DNA of 64,000 nt, taken from assembly GCA_031761405.1 (NCBI GenBank), contig JASEVX010000003.1, positions 20,573,849-20,637,848 on the forward strand, given 5' to 3'. The position numbers were made by a program, and so were the translations under genes. Positions 38,247-48,967 of the stretch are shown piece after piece; within the stretch, counting starts at the first letter, position 1, and each line of letters starts with the position of its first letter. A model generated the notes under the pieces. The model was not told the origin of the DNA. It ran no database searches and worked only from the letters and a program-made list of their open reading frames with translations. The DNA comes from Serripes groenlandicus (taxonomy: Eukaryota; Mollusca; Bivalvia; Cardiida; Cardiidae).

Positions 38247-40819
38247 ATCAGAGTACCAAGATAACAAAAGTTGAAGACGTATATCCGAATATCTCGGACA
38301 TACAAAAAATACATGGTATTCATCTTCCACAACTTTCGAATGTTCTGTAATTTCGCAGAACTGACAGAAACGATTTTCTCGATCGATATTCTGATGGCGA
38401 CCGGTTTCTATTTTAAACTTATGGCTAGAACAGCAAAAACGTGACATTGCTTTTTTATGTAAAAATGGCATGTCAATGCATAAATATTTCTCTGGGTTTA
38501 ATAAGGTTTTGAAGTATTTATATGTATCACAACGTGGCGAATCTTCAATACTACCGTGCCAATTTTGTTTCATACAATCTATTAGCCTTTGCTTGAATTG
38601 TTTAATGAAAATATTAATATCCCCAACTTCTTGAGAGACCCAAACAAAACCATACCCGTATCTGAAAAGGAGTTTTTTAATATTTGAAGCCCATGTAAGT
38701 CTACCAGCTTCATCTAAAGACTTGAGCATTTTGTAACAATTTTTCGGATAACGATTATTGTGCATATGTAATAATTTACACCAATATTTAATGCAATTAG
38801 TATGATACGTTATACATAAAGGAAGTCTACCACATTCACCTAACGCAACACTATTATTAACAGAACTGTTAACCCCTAAAAAATATTTACAAAAGTCTAC
38901 TTGAACTTTTTCAATTGTTCCAGAATATTCATAACCCCATACTTCTGAAGCATAACATAAAATAGGTGTTACCATGGCGTCAAAAAGTTTAAAAATATCA
39001 TTATGTAAAAACTTACCAAACGGTTGTTGGTATTTTCGTATAGCTAATATGGCTTTTTTAGCCTGGGCTGCAAGTTTAAGTTTTGCAGAGGACCATGACA
39101 GTTTAGGAGTAAACAATAATCCCATATATTTATAAAAGGATGTTGTGTTAATACGATTCCCGTCATATGCCCAGTTTTCGTATAACCTAAGTCTACCGCC
39201 GTTTCTAAAAACAATAATTTCGGTTTTATTAAGATTAATGCACATACCAGATGAAACACAGAATTCGTGTAGAACATTTAGTTGAACTTGTAATTTTGAT
39301 GCCGTTTCTGCCACATGTGTGACGTCGTCAGCAAATAATAGGCATAACATATCAAGTATATCATTAGTTATGAAAATTCCACTACCACAACGTTCCCTCA
39401 GAATAGTACATAGATCGTTTATATACAAAGAAAATAAGACCGGGCTACTTTTGTCCCCCTGTCTAGTTCCGATATTACAAGAAAATGACTCTGTAAGACC
39501 ATTTGTTGTGCGTACACATGCTTTAGTTTTACTATACATAGAAACAAAGATATTTAACAATTTACCAGTTACACCTTTCCTGGCAATCGTTCTAAACAGT
39601 TTTTCATGAATTAAAGAATCAAAAGCCTTGCTGAAGTCCACATAGAGACAATAAAAACGGCCCCCTTTCTTAGAAAGGTATTTCTGTGCCATAGACTGAA
39701 GAGAGAAAATATTATCTACTGCAGAATATCCTTTCCTAAACCCTGCTTGCGCTTCATCGATTTTACATTCACGTTCCGCCCAATTATAAATTCTTGTAGT
39801 TGCTATATGTGAAAATATTTTATACATAGTACTTATAAGAGAAATACCTCTATAGTTTCCAGGCTCATTTTTAGATCCTGCTTTATGTATTGGGCAGAGA
39901 ATACTATCAGCCCATGAATCTGGATAAACTCCAGTATTTAATATATCATTAAACAATACATTTAAAATTGGAGCTATTTCACTCTCAGTATGTTTGTAAA
40001 ACTCGGCACCAATACCACATGGACCTGCGCTCTTCCCAGATTTCAGTTTTCGAATTCCAGTAATTATTTCCACGGTAGTAATAGGACCATTTAAAGCGTC
40101 ATTATTATCTAAGGCTACATATTGTAAGATTTCCTCGTTATTATGATTACGATTATCTTCCGTGTTTAAAAGAGTTTTAAAATAATTTACCCAATCGTTC
40201 TCGGAGATACTGTTATCATTGCGAGGTTTGGCATTACCTTGCTTAATAGTTTTCCAAAACAATGAAGGATTTTTTTTCGACTTTAAGAGTTCATCGCGTT
40301 TTAACTTTTCATATTGACATTTTTTATTTTTACAAGTATTTTTAAAAGCATTTCTGCACATTTTATAATTTATGAGATCGATTTGTAAATTTGTCAATCG
40401 AAATAATCTTAATAATGCGTATTTTCTCTGTTTAGTCGTTTCGCAATCCACGTCCCACCAAGGTGGTTGGGTATCATTTATATGTTTCGAACGTTTTTGT
40501 TTTAAAATCATAGATTCAGCAGATGTGGCATAAATATGTGTTATAATATTGACTGTTTGATTTACATCATTACTTAATTGGTATTGTGATTCAGTTAATA
40601 ATTTCCTGAATTTTTCTAAAAATACATCTTTATACTCGTCTTTCCATTTATATTTTATAATTGGTCTTTGTGTACATGTTTCAATATTTTGCTGTACATG
40701 TTTACTAGGAAATTTAAACTGGCAGTTTAGTGGGAAATGTATCGATTCATCACGGTTTTCAATACAGAAATATGAAATATATGGAAAAAGATCACTAGAT
40801 GCGATATTGTAATCAACAA
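38247..40819 (-). CDS. LINE reverse transcriptase region
   Basis: One open frame of more than 850 codons. Motifs: GKSAGPCGIGAEFYKH, NYRGISLISTMYKI, AQAGFRKGYSAVDNIF, LYVDFSKAFDSLIH, GTRQGDKSSPVLFSLYINDL, LLFADDVTHVAET (catalytic FADD), MCINLNKTEIIVFRNGG and KYMGLLFTPKLSW. Near the end comes a Cys/His motif, FCQFCE...DEYHVFFVCP. The preceding acidic and basic linker (about 40100-40700) joins it to the endonuclease. The C-terminus is displaced to 37653-37537 by the nested fragment. Copies this open usually reflect recent activity. Confidence 0.9.
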
Positions 40820-41808
40820 GCAAATTCAGAGAATCATGGTCCCCCGCCAGGGTCAAGGTCACAAAAATTCCAAAAAGCGGTTGCAGAGAAATAGCCCGGA
40901 AATGAATTTAGTCATACATAGCCTGATGGTGGGGTAAAGGGCCATAACTCCGTGCAAAATAATCCAACCGGAACGCAAACACGATATGCGCATCTACACT
41001 TGGTGGTGATCCTTCCTATGAAGTTTCATAAAATTCCAAAAAGCGGTTGCAGAGAAATAGCCCGGAAATGAATTTAGTCATACATAGCCTGATGGTGGAG
41101 TAAAGGGCCATAACTCCGTGAAAAATAATCCAACCGGAACGCAAACACGATATGCGCATCTACACTTGGTGGTGATCCTTCCTATGAAGTTTCATAAAAT
41201 TCCAAAAAGCGGTTGCAGAGAAATAGCCCGGAAATGAATTTAGTCATACATAGCCTGATGGTGGGGTAAAGGGCCATAACTCCGTGCAAAATAATCCAAC
41301 CGGAACGCAAACACGATATGCGCATCTACACTTGGTGGTGATCCTTCCTATGAAGTTTCATAAAATTCCAAAAAGCGGTTGCAGAGAAATAGCCCGGAAA
41401 TGAATTTAGTCATACATAGCCTGATGGTGGGGTAAAGGGCCATAACTCCGTGCAAAATAATCCAACCGGAACGCAAACACGATATGCGCATCTACACTTG
41501 GTGGTGATCCTTCCTATGAAGTTTCATAAAATTCCAAAAAGCGGTTGCAGAGAAATAGCCCGGAAATGAATTTAGTCATACATAGGGGTAAAGGGCCATA
41601 ACTCGTCAGGGTCAAGGTCACAAGGTCAAAAAAATTATTGATGGAAAGGGGTTGTCACAAGGAATACACATGTGAAATATGAAAGCAGTGCCTATTACGG
41701 TTCAGAAGTTATGACCAAGGTTAAAGTTTTTGTGACAGCGTGACTGACGGACGGACTGACTGACGAATGAGAAATAATAGTCCCCAGCTTTCGCTAAAAG
41801 CGGGGGAC
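40820..41808. mobile_element. 989-bp element with 166-bp tandem repeats, nested in LINE
   Basis: Flanked by AACAA at 40815-40819 and 41809-41813. GTCCCCCGC at 40839 and GCGGGGGAC at 41800 are exact 9-bp inverted repeats near the edges; a second inverted pair, CCCCAGCTTTCGC/GCTAAAAGCGGGG, lies at the right end. Inside, ATTCCAAAAAGCGGTTGCAG recurs at 40867, 41033, 41199, 41365 and 41531, an exact 166-bp period with almost no divergence. GGTCAAGGTCACAAGGTCAA motifs flank the array. No coding content; class unknown. Confidence 0.85.
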
Positions 41809-42421
41809 AACAACGCTGGCACCGTTATGAGTTATACACGTAAAGTTTCCACGAGTATCGTCATAAAGACGACCATTAATGATATGAATATTATTACAAC
41901 AACATAATTCTACAAGAGTTTTACCATAATTATTGTAGCGAACACAATCCAAATTATTTCTTCTCATTTCAAAATTATCACTTTCATAATCAACGTCTCC
42001 AAATACGAAATCTAAATTATCATTTGGAATAAAATCTAAAAAATCGGTAGTACGAGAATTAAAATCCCCTGCCAAAAAGAAAAGACAATCTTGGTACTCT
42101 GATCTTATTTCTATAATGTTGTTTTCTAATATAAGGATACCATTCTGTTCCCCAACATCATATATACTAAAACCTTCAGGAGAAACGTAAGCAAAACACA
42201 TAATAATGTCTTTTAGATTTTTGAAACATGAGCAATTAAAATGTAAAACAATACAGTTTTCAAAATTCAAAAATATTTGTGCAACCCCCCCCCCCCCCCC
42301 CCCCCCCCCCACTGTTTCTTATAGCATTTTGTTTTTTGTTCCTAACACAGTCATAATATGTATAACCATTTAAAAACTTGTTAAATTCACCGCATAGCTC
42401 TATATCCAAGAGATCAGCCAT
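41809..42421 (-). pseudogene. LINE endonuclease N-terminal part, split by a G run
   Basis: From ATG at 42421 the minus strand reads MADLLDIELCGEFNKFLNGY to AIRNS, then meets 26 G. After the G run the frame that continues is shifted by one base and reads VAQIFLNF, CFAYVSPEG, FLAGDFNSRT and ELCCCNNIHIINGR (endonuclease landmarks). The ancestral sequence probably had a short glycine stretch (NSGG-V) here. The first endonuclease motif is not visible, so the 5' end is truncated or diverged. Confidence 0.8.
42285..42310. repeat. homopolymer C26 (G26 on minus strand)
   Basis: An uninterrupted run of 26 C located inside the LINE endonuclease coding region. The length as assembled may not be accurate. 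Confidence 0.85.
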
Positions 42422-42464
42422 TTTGACTGATCAGTAATCAGTATACAGGTATTTAAGTTCTAAA

Positions 42465-42533
42465 TGTTTAGTCATAAGTCGTAAGTCGTAAGTCATAAAT
42501 CGTAAGTTGTAAGTAATAACTGTTAAGTCAAAC
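42465..42533. repeat. 7-bp microsatellite (AAGTCGT)n, imperfect
   Basis: CATAAGTCGTAAGTCGTAAG and following units CATAAATCGTAAGTTGTAAG. Lies just beyond the 5' end of the LINE. Confidence 0.8.
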
Positions 42534-43044
42534 ATGTCCTTCCAGCGCTTCCGTACGTTTGCGTTAAATAACATCTTAGAAAGCATGTGTCGTCTGGATA
42601 TGTATACACTCATAGAATATAAAGTAAAATGCCTTTGATGAGCAATAACTCAGTTTTTCGAAATGTTTTCAAAATTCAGCTTATTCAAATGCATACCAAT
42701 GTACTTGTGTCAGAGAAAGATAAAGACACCCACCCACTGGGATAGGTGAGTGAAGAATAATATATCTTTATTAGGACCCAGTGTATGAAATAGCTGTGTT
42801 TTGAATGCTACACAAATAATGAGTAGATGTTTTGGACTAATGAAACTTGATATTAAGATTCTTTTTATCTCTTCCTGACATATTGCCATAATTCGAAGTT
42901 AAAAAAAGTCGGTTCGAAAACGGTATGTGAAATGAAGAAATCGCTAAAAAAGATTTATTTCTTGACTCTAAATGATGGCGTTAAAATAAAAATTACTATA
43001 TTGATAGGACTAATTGTTGAAAAATTACAAGCAAATAATTTTAA
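42534..43044. other. intergenic, partly shared with copy 1 upstream
   Basis: GATAGGTGAGTGAAGAATAAT at about 42741 resembles GGACAGGTGAGTGAAGAGTA at 15493, suggesting the duplication extends this far. The rest is too diverged to align by eye. Confidence 0.45.
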
Positions 43045-43189
43045 AAATAGTGTTAACTTTTGACAGCGAAAATGTGTAACAGATAAGAACTATTCAGCAC
43101 ATTGAATCGCTTTGATATAGTATCAACAACTACGTGAGTGAAATACGGTGAATATTATAATAAGATACGATTATTAAAACCGTGTAAAA
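43045..43189 (+). promoter_or_regulatory. 5' flank of aquaglyceroporin copy 2
   Basis: Aligns with 15968-16118: AACTTTTGACAGCGAAAATG, AGATAAGAACT, AATACGGTGAATATTATAAT. This is the likely 5' UTR and promoter-proximal part of the paralogue. The sequence just before the ATG differs between copies. Confidence 0.5.
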
Positions 43190-43282
43190 ATGCGAGGATT
43201 TACGATTCAAAGACTGGGCGGTCTCCGTAACACCTGGATCACAGACCTCTTCTCGGAAATTCTGAGTACTTTTATTGTTGCG
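43190..43282 (+). CDS. aquaglyceroporin copy 2, exon 1 (partial gene)
   Basis: A 93-bp exon encoding 31 residues, identical to copy 1 except I15T and L30V, with the same donor GCG|GTAGGTTG in phase 0. Nine codons differ: seven silently (Arg8, Leu9, Gly11, Asn14, Thr18, Leu25, Ile29) and two with replacement. That excess of silent change indicates selection on the protein after duplication. I found no exon 2 in the remaining 20.7 kb, so exons 2-6 should lie beyond 64000. If absent there, this is an orphan exon. Confidence 0.9.
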
Positions 43283-43510
43283 GTAGGTTGATAATCTTAT
43301 GGATGATTAATCAAATAATGTGTCGCTCTTTCTTTTTCAAATATGTGTAACACATTCCCTAATATGGACGATTCTGATACCGATACAGACGACGATCTTC
43401 GAAATGATTGTTTGAAAAATGTTTTTATATTAAACTCCCATGTCAATTGTCTTTTTTTCAATTTCATTAAATTGCTTTTCTTAAATATTGTCCACATCAA
43501 GAGAGGGAGA

Positions 43511-43703
43511 CCAGCCCTGTGTTCCATAGTAAACACAACGTAAACACGTTTTGTCTATGGAGCGGAACGAAACCTACCTGTATTATGCATGTAATCCCGT
43601 CAAACAGGTTTGATTTACCGACTAATGCACGGATTATCGACGAAACCTATATAGGTTTCGCAAAACAGGTTTTGGGTTTGGTGACTATGGAACACAGGGC
43701 TGG
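43511..43703. mobile_element. 193-bp TIR element
   Basis: CCAGCCCTGTGTTCCATAGT at 43511-43530 and its exact reverse complement at 43684-43703 bound a non-coding interior with a second palindrome, CGAAACCTATATAGGTTTCG. No clear target duplication, so the superfamily is open (hAT-like ends are possible). It lies 229 bp into intron 1 of copy 2 and is absent from copy 1. Confidence 0.8.
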
Positions 43704-44111
43704 ATTCGATTTCCGGTAGGGTCAACCAAAAATGGTAGAAGCTTCTCCCCTCCTTTGTACTCATTGTTCCGGGGATATCGTTACCACAGTTGCACGGATC
43801 TGAGGATAAATTATATATTAAAGCTGTGAGTAGTACTGTTAATTTCCTTGTAGAAAACGCCGTGACATAACTGAAATGGTGGCAGAATTGGCGTAGAACA
43901 CTATTCATGATATAATAAATCAAATTAGTTAAATCACAATCATTTTGAAAGAGTAATACAGGGATTCCTCAGTCAGGTTGTTTCTAGTTGGTTTGTAATG
44001 GAAAGAGGATATATAAAACAGAGATAGAAATTAAAAACTCACGAAGGTCGGTTTTCGTGTGACGTGGCTCAATCATAAACAAAACAGGGATAGGACATGA
44101 TGAGGTAAAAT
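43704..44111 (+). other. intron 1 of copy 2, unassigned
   Basis: No supported feature. Confidence 0.4.
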
Positions 44112-44215
44112 TCCACATCGAGCTCATCGTAGAAATACAATACTAAGACAAGCAAGTCCTGTGAGAGACCCCCGTAGTCCTTATGTATCGGTATGGGGCG
44201 TACGTGTGTACACAA
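44112..44215 (+). other. intron 1 block shared with copy 1 (block i)
   Basis: CACATCGAGCTCATCGTAG, AGACAAGCAAGTCCTG and GTCCTTATGTAT match 18471-18590. Confidence 0.7.
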
Positions 44216-44609
44216 GTGTATGTTTTAATATTATAAACAAAATTTACTCGCATTATCAAACAATAAGTCAATCAGACGTGAAATTTCCACTTTATCACAA
44301 CTTTATTGCAAAAGGAGTCATCATGCTTACTTCTCAAGTGACCATCACTTTAAAACTTTAAGTAAAATACGCCTCTATTTGATTATGAAGATTTTGATTT
44401 CGATAATGCAACCATTATCGAATGTTATTCATAGAAACATAACGGAACACAAACTTCATGTATTCAACACAACATGGCGGCCAGTTCACCTTACCACGTG
44501 TGAGTTGTACAAAATTATGGCACTGACTACCTTCACACTTATGCTTTTTGCCTGTTGATGAAAGACGAAAGACGCCAGTCATAATGGCTTGTAGCAAAAA
44601 TCAGAAGAT

Positions 44610-44695
44610 ATAATGACCGAACCGGGATTCGAGCTCTCGACTCCTGGATTACTAGCCCTAGTGGTTCAGGACTAAGCTGTCACGCCCCAACATAG
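44610..44695 (-). mobile_element. tRNA-like SINE head, reverse
   Basis: On the minus strand GAGTCGAGAGCTCGAATCCC carries the B-box and is preceded by TAGTCCTGAACCACTAGGGC. The cloverleaf is imperfect, so this is a SINE remnant. Confidence 0.45.
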
Positions 44696-45171
44696 ACCCA
44701 GATCACTGCGACTGTTTAAATTGAACCATATTAAACGAATATCGACCTCTTATGTCCATTACAAAACGGTCTTTGTTTTTTGTGGTAAATTTTGTCTAGA
44801 ATGCTTCAAGCCTTCCGTCATATAACAAATATACTGCAGGCGAATTTGAAATAAATATCTAGGCGAATAATAAGTGAGTTATCGTATGACATTGTTATAT
44901 ATCCAGACAGTCAATGTGACATGATAACAAAACCATGCTGTTTTGTCAATGATGCTAATCTAGCAAGTAAGTAACATTTGTTTTGCCCCTAACTATACAA
45001 GAATTTAAAGTTTTAAGATTGATTACATTCATGTTTTACATCGATTTAGGAAACTATTTTCTACTACTTGAAGTATTTACTATCGGTGTCTGCTAATTGG
45101 TAGCTTCAATGGGTGTTTTTAAGATTATTCTTAATCATCGAGCAACTGGCGAGATTGATTGAATGTTTGGT
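44696..45171 (+). other. intron 1 of copy 2, unassigned
   Basis: A few MITE-A-like words (CTTCCGTCATATAACAAATA, CTGCAGGCGA) near 44812 hint at an old copy. Nothing bounded. Confidence 0.35.
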
Positions 45172-45282
45172 GCTTTCCACGCTTTCAACAATATTTCAGT
45201 TATATCACGGCGTTTCCTAGGTAAGCTACCAGTACTACTGGTCCATTTATCCTGACTCGAACGTGTCAGTCGTAATGCTAAC

Positions 45283-45625
45283 CAGGGGCGTAGCTTTGCA
45301 ATACTCAATGTGTAGGCCGTCTCAAGAGAAAATCAACATTGTGGACTCTGCGTAAAGTATCGACCCGGTTAACCTAAGCATGCCACACTGGCCTACCCGG
45401 ATAGACGCTTTTCGCCTCCAGTGGATTTTCTGTTTCAGGAATCACTACTCTATACATCTATCCCCCTAAGACGGAATGTGTTGGCCGAATCAGTCTGCGC
45501 GGACAGCGCAGGCTGATCTGGTCGATACATTACGCAGATGTCTATCGCCGCAGCTGCATCTTGGGGCATGTTGAAAAAAATGTGTAGGCACGTGCCTACA
45601 GTGCCTAAAGGGAGCTATGCCCCTG
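45283..45625. mobile_element. TIR element (CAGGGGCGTAGCT) containing a MITE-C
   Basis: CAGGGGCGTAGCT at the left and AGCTATGCCCCTG at the right are inverted repeats with one mismatch, and CTAAC is duplicated at 45278-45282 and 45626-45630. The CAGGG-type end resembles hAT elements, but the visible duplication is shorter than hAT's 8 bp. An additional GTGTAGGCACGTGCCTACAG palindrome lies near the right end. Confidence 0.65.
45313..45545. mobile_element. MITE-C nested in the TIR element
   Basis: Left AGGCCGTCTCAAGAGAAAAT, CATTGTGGACTCTGCGTAAA; right GCGCAGGCTGATCTGGTCGA, TACATTACGCAG. The right terminus is lost. This is the third level of nesting (MITE-C in TIR element in SINE-2). Confidence 0.75.
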
Positions 45626-45725
45626 CTAACTCCGCAACCCTGGGCGCCAAGGAGGGCAACCGTTACTACCAGTTTTAAAGTATTTGGTGTGACCCGGCCG
45701 GGCAATCAGCGAGAGAGCTACTTGT

Positions 45726-46266
45726 ATTCAAACGATGATATTGAAATGGTTGATTCGGCTATCACCCGGCCGAGTAATCAGTGTGTTATGTCAATCTGAG
45801 TTGTCCTAGTACCTGCACTTTAGATAAATTGAAAACCTAAAACACGACCACGCTCGTAACAGAGCTCGAACTTCGGATTTCTAGATCAGGATCCAGGCTG
45901 AACCACATGAATGAAGATGAGATATGTGCATATTCATTTGTATATGCGTATTTTTAGGGAGTTTTTTTTTTTTGTTTTAGAAAAAAAGCCATTGTGCTTT
46001 CGTTTGTCCGTACGAAATATACATAGGACGTGCCAGGCCAAACGATGTATTGTTGCATATAGTTTGCAAACATTGAAATCTTACTAGAACCTGTAAAACA
46101 CACAGCATTCACCAGCGTTGTCACTGTCCACTTATGCTTATGCCGAATCCCTTGGGATCTCAATTTTATATTGTAGAACCATTCTTGAAAATTATGAAAT
46201 TTCTCATCAAAAACAATTTACTTTTGTTCCCGTGATAAACTCCGTCCATTCTTTCGACAGAAATGT
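45726..46266 (+). other. intron 1 of copy 2, unassigned
   Basis: A reversed tRNA-like B-box (CAGAGCTCGAACTTCGG) near 45860 may be another SINE remnant. Otherwise nothing. Confidence 0.35.
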
Positions 46267-46400
46267 GTAAAGTAATGTCAGCATGCGACCTGTACACAAT
46301 ATGTCAGTTTAAGAGGATATCTGATACCCAAATTGTGTCATCCTCTATTAACCCGACCCTATTTCCTGACCTACTTCATAAGGATGTTTTGATATCATTT
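46267..46400 (+). other. intron 1 block shared with copy 1 (block ii)
   Basis: GCATGCGACCTGTACACAAT, ATGTCAGTTTAAGAGGATAT and CCTGACCTACTTCATA match 22541-22670. The next shared block is at 61621, against only about 30 bp away in copy 1. Confidence 0.75.
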
Positions 46401-46424
46401 TAGAATACAAATTGAGCAACGTCA

Positions 46425-46615
46425 CATGGAAACCGACCCGGATCAGCATGAGCATGCCGTGCAGGCTAATACTTTTCGCTTTCTGTTGATTTTCTGTTTC
46501 AGGCGTCTATACCTCTATACACCTGTTACGGAAAGTGTCGGCCCGGAATAGCCTGCGCGGACTGCGCAGGCTGATATGGATCGATACATTACGCATACAC
46601 TGCACCGTTTTACTC
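46425..46615. mobile_element. MITE-C, end-truncated copy
   Basis: ACCCGGATCAGCATGAGCAT, ATACTTTTCGC, CTCTATACACCTGTTACGGA, GCCTGCGCGGACTGCGCAGG. Both extreme ends are lost. It begins almost exactly where block ii stops. Confidence 0.7.
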
Positions 46616-47037
46616 CAAGAAAACCTTTCAATATTGAGAATACTGTTACAGTTATACGAATGATGTCTGTTAAATTATCAAGTAATTACTAGATGCCACA
46701 GGTCAATTAGGACCACTAAGGCACAGCAAGGGAGCCATAAATTACATAAACACTGACCACCAGACTTTGCAGACTCTGTTTATTGTTTGATTGCTGTTAC
46801 ATCAATTTCTGAATGCTGAAGATGCACAGTGCAAAAATAAATACATGTACATGCCAGTAGTGAATACAGTTTTTGTGATTGCAATAATATTTTTTAATTT
46901 TAAAAATTTACATGTACAAACGTTGAAGAAAGGAAAGATAACTTTTATTTTTGTTCATAATTTGTTTCTTTTCTTTATGGATGAATTTAATCTTTGACAA
47001 TATAAAAGTTGAATGTAATCTATAATGACCATTATTA
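46616..47037 (+). other. intron 1 of copy 2, unassigned
   Basis: No supported feature. Confidence 0.4.
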
Positions 47038-47060
47038 GTCGCCGGGCAGAAGCCCGCGAC
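47038..47060. repeat. G+C-rich hairpin
   Basis: GTCGCCGGGCAGAAGCCCGCGAC folds into a 9-bp stem with one bulge. It may be one terminus of a short DNA element; I see no matching end. Confidence 0.5.
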
Positions 47061-48278
47061 TTCTATTTTTAATAGGTTTTCGGAAATGACATGGGAGGGG
47101 GGATTATTATTAGAAAGAAACACATTTAGATGTCTTGAACATATTACAATTGTGTTTGTTTAAAAACACTAAGTAATGACACATCTAAAATGAAATAAAT
47201 ATTCCGATGTTTTAGGTATTTTCAGTTTCTTTATTTTGACTCGCATTTATGTTTTTTTGTTTTATTTACGAAGACAAAACAGTCCCTATTAGCTAGACTG
47301 AAATACTTTATTTTACACTATATACTAGATGTAACCAAAGGCGATAACTACAAACCTTTACATCGCACAGTCTAATTTGGTTTACATACCAACGCGTAGA
47401 TCAATCTCCTTTGCAGAGAGCCGCTCTTTACAGTCGCTTACAAATAGTAAATCATAGGTGATTTAAAATGTTTATTTGGTTCGAAACAATGAAGAAAAGA
47501 ACAAACCGAAATAAAACTGGTTTTAATAGAAAAATTACTTTGAACGAACATTCTCTGCCTATAAAGAGAGTTTCAAGAACGACACCTCTGCGAATAAGAA
47601 AGAATCGGTCTTTCGTACAAAATTATTTCGTCATTGACAATTTAAATGTGTCATTTAATTCCCTAAAGGCATATTGCTTCCGATCTGCATATTGTTATGC
47701 ATCATTGACACAAGGACGCTCATCATAATATAATTTTAAAACATGAGCAGTTTTGTTATTTTCATTATAAAAAAGGAAGGAAAGAATTAAAATAAATTAA
47801 CATGCTGTAGGGCTCAGTTTATGTTCGAAATTAAGTTTAAATTATACAACAATTTCGTTGAGATTTAACTGTTTGGCTGATATTATATTTCGAAGGTGGT
47901 CTAATCCATAACTATTGGAATACATTTCAACATTTGTTAAAGTATGATATAATTAGGATGCCAAGCTAATATCATTTTGAGAAAAAGAGAAAACTCATGT
48001 CTTCAGCGATTTAACCCTTATCTCATTATTTTAAAAGTAGATTGCTGCAAAGGTGTCCTCTGTTGACTTTAATAGAGGAGAGGTAAAATGACGTGCTATT
48101 GCATGCAAATCCTTAATTGTCTGTTTTGTGTTTTTATTGAAAAATAATAAAATTCAAATATTCTGACAAACATCTTGAAAAGTGTATGTGGAATTCACAA
48201 ATCTTATAATTATTCCTTAATGAAAGTACTGTATACATACTAAGACTAATGATTGGCAAGATTACTCATTTCTATTAC
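47061..48278 (+). other. intron 1 of copy 2, unassigned
   Basis: An 86-codon open frame at 47468-47728 has a basic N-terminal half but no recognisable motif. I do not regard it as a gene. Confidence 0.4.
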
Positions 48279-48349
48279 TGTTTATGATCAATAATTGGTT
48301 GGTTGTGTGTATGGTCAACCTACTTTGGAATGGAGATTGATCATAAACA
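48279..48349. repeat. 71-bp fold-back with exact 14-bp ends
   Basis: TGTTTATGATCAAT at 48279-48292 and ATTGATCATAAACA at 48336-48349 are exact inverted repeats. Confidence 0.75.
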
Positions 48350-48959
48350 ATATATGTGTTGCATCAACTTTCTCTTGTATTAATATAAATCACACACGAA
48401 GTCTGCTTCCTGGAGACAGAACCAATACGCGCGCTGTTTGTGTGGAAAAATCTCAAAGGCAGAACCCGCTCACCACAGGTAGTCTTTGGTACTCAAGGTC
48501 AACGCTCTACCACAAAACCAAATGCTTAGCTCGTATATGCCGTTTTCATCATGTACACCATGTACTAGCATCTGACAGGTGCACATTATGTCAAGATACT
48601 GTTGGATACATGGAAGTATGGATGCAATAACCCTCTCTTAAAAGATCACTTGGTTCTGTAACCATGCTTCTGTATACTGTATCACTGATATATGAGGCAT
48701 ATTTTCCGAAAGGAACCAGTATTTGAACGGTAATTGAGTTCGGAGACACTTCAAGGCATCTCAGATATTTCCAGTACCCAGGCACGGATTTCGATACCCC
48801 CACATCTGGATTGAAAGTCCAGCATTTAAACCACACCAAAATGTCCAATTGGACGAGTCCATTTAAAGTATAACAGTGGATTGGTTAAAAAGAAAAGTCA
48901 AGCAGAATAGCTTCAATTAAGATACTTAATTAAACAGTGGGTAAACAGATACCATCTAT
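48350..48959. mobile_element. degraded SINE/tRNA-like remnants
   Basis: GGCACGGATTTCGATACCCC with TTGAAAGTCCAGCATTTAAA (48780-48840) looks like a reversed tRNA-derived head, and AAGTCTGCTTCCTGGAGACA...AACGCTCTACCACAAAACC (48400-48520) like another. Neither makes a complete cloverleaf. Confidence 0.35.
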
Positions 48960-48967
48960 ATATTGGT

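Larger units (their letters stand above)
37456..42421 (-). mobile_element. LINE (EN-RT) with two nested insertions
   Basis: Minus strand, 5' end near 42421, 3' end at 37456 with tail ATTGTATTGTATTGTATTGG preceded by AATAAAAC and a GGGCCGGAGGCC palindrome. It carries an endonuclease part (42421-41809), an RT part (40814-38252) and a C-terminal part ending at TAA 37537-37539. It is interrupted by a 989-bp element at 40820-41808 (AACAA duplicated) and a 588-bp reversed LINE fragment at 37659-38246 (ATCAG duplicated). With the insertions discounted, the coding frame is continuous from 42309 to the stop. The only lesion is a frame change at a 26-G run (42285-42310). ORF1 is not present. Clade not assigned. 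Confidence 0.9.
45172..45725 (-). mobile_element. SINE-2 split by a TIR element
   Basis: The left part (45172-45282) has CTTTCAACAATATTTCAGTT and AGTACTACTGGTCCATTTAT; the right part resumes at 45626 with CTAACTCCGCAACCCTGGGC. Joined, they match 5405-5585 and 57415-57620. On the minus strand it would end in the SINE tail. Confidence 0.65.

Noticed and set aside
38847..39609. Plus-strand and secondary open frames within 38241-40862
   Set aside because: Shadows of the minus-strand RT frame, which carries all the motifs.
47468..47728. 86-codon open frame with basic residues
   Set aside because: No motif, no flanking splice signals I trust, and it lies in a repeat-rich intron.
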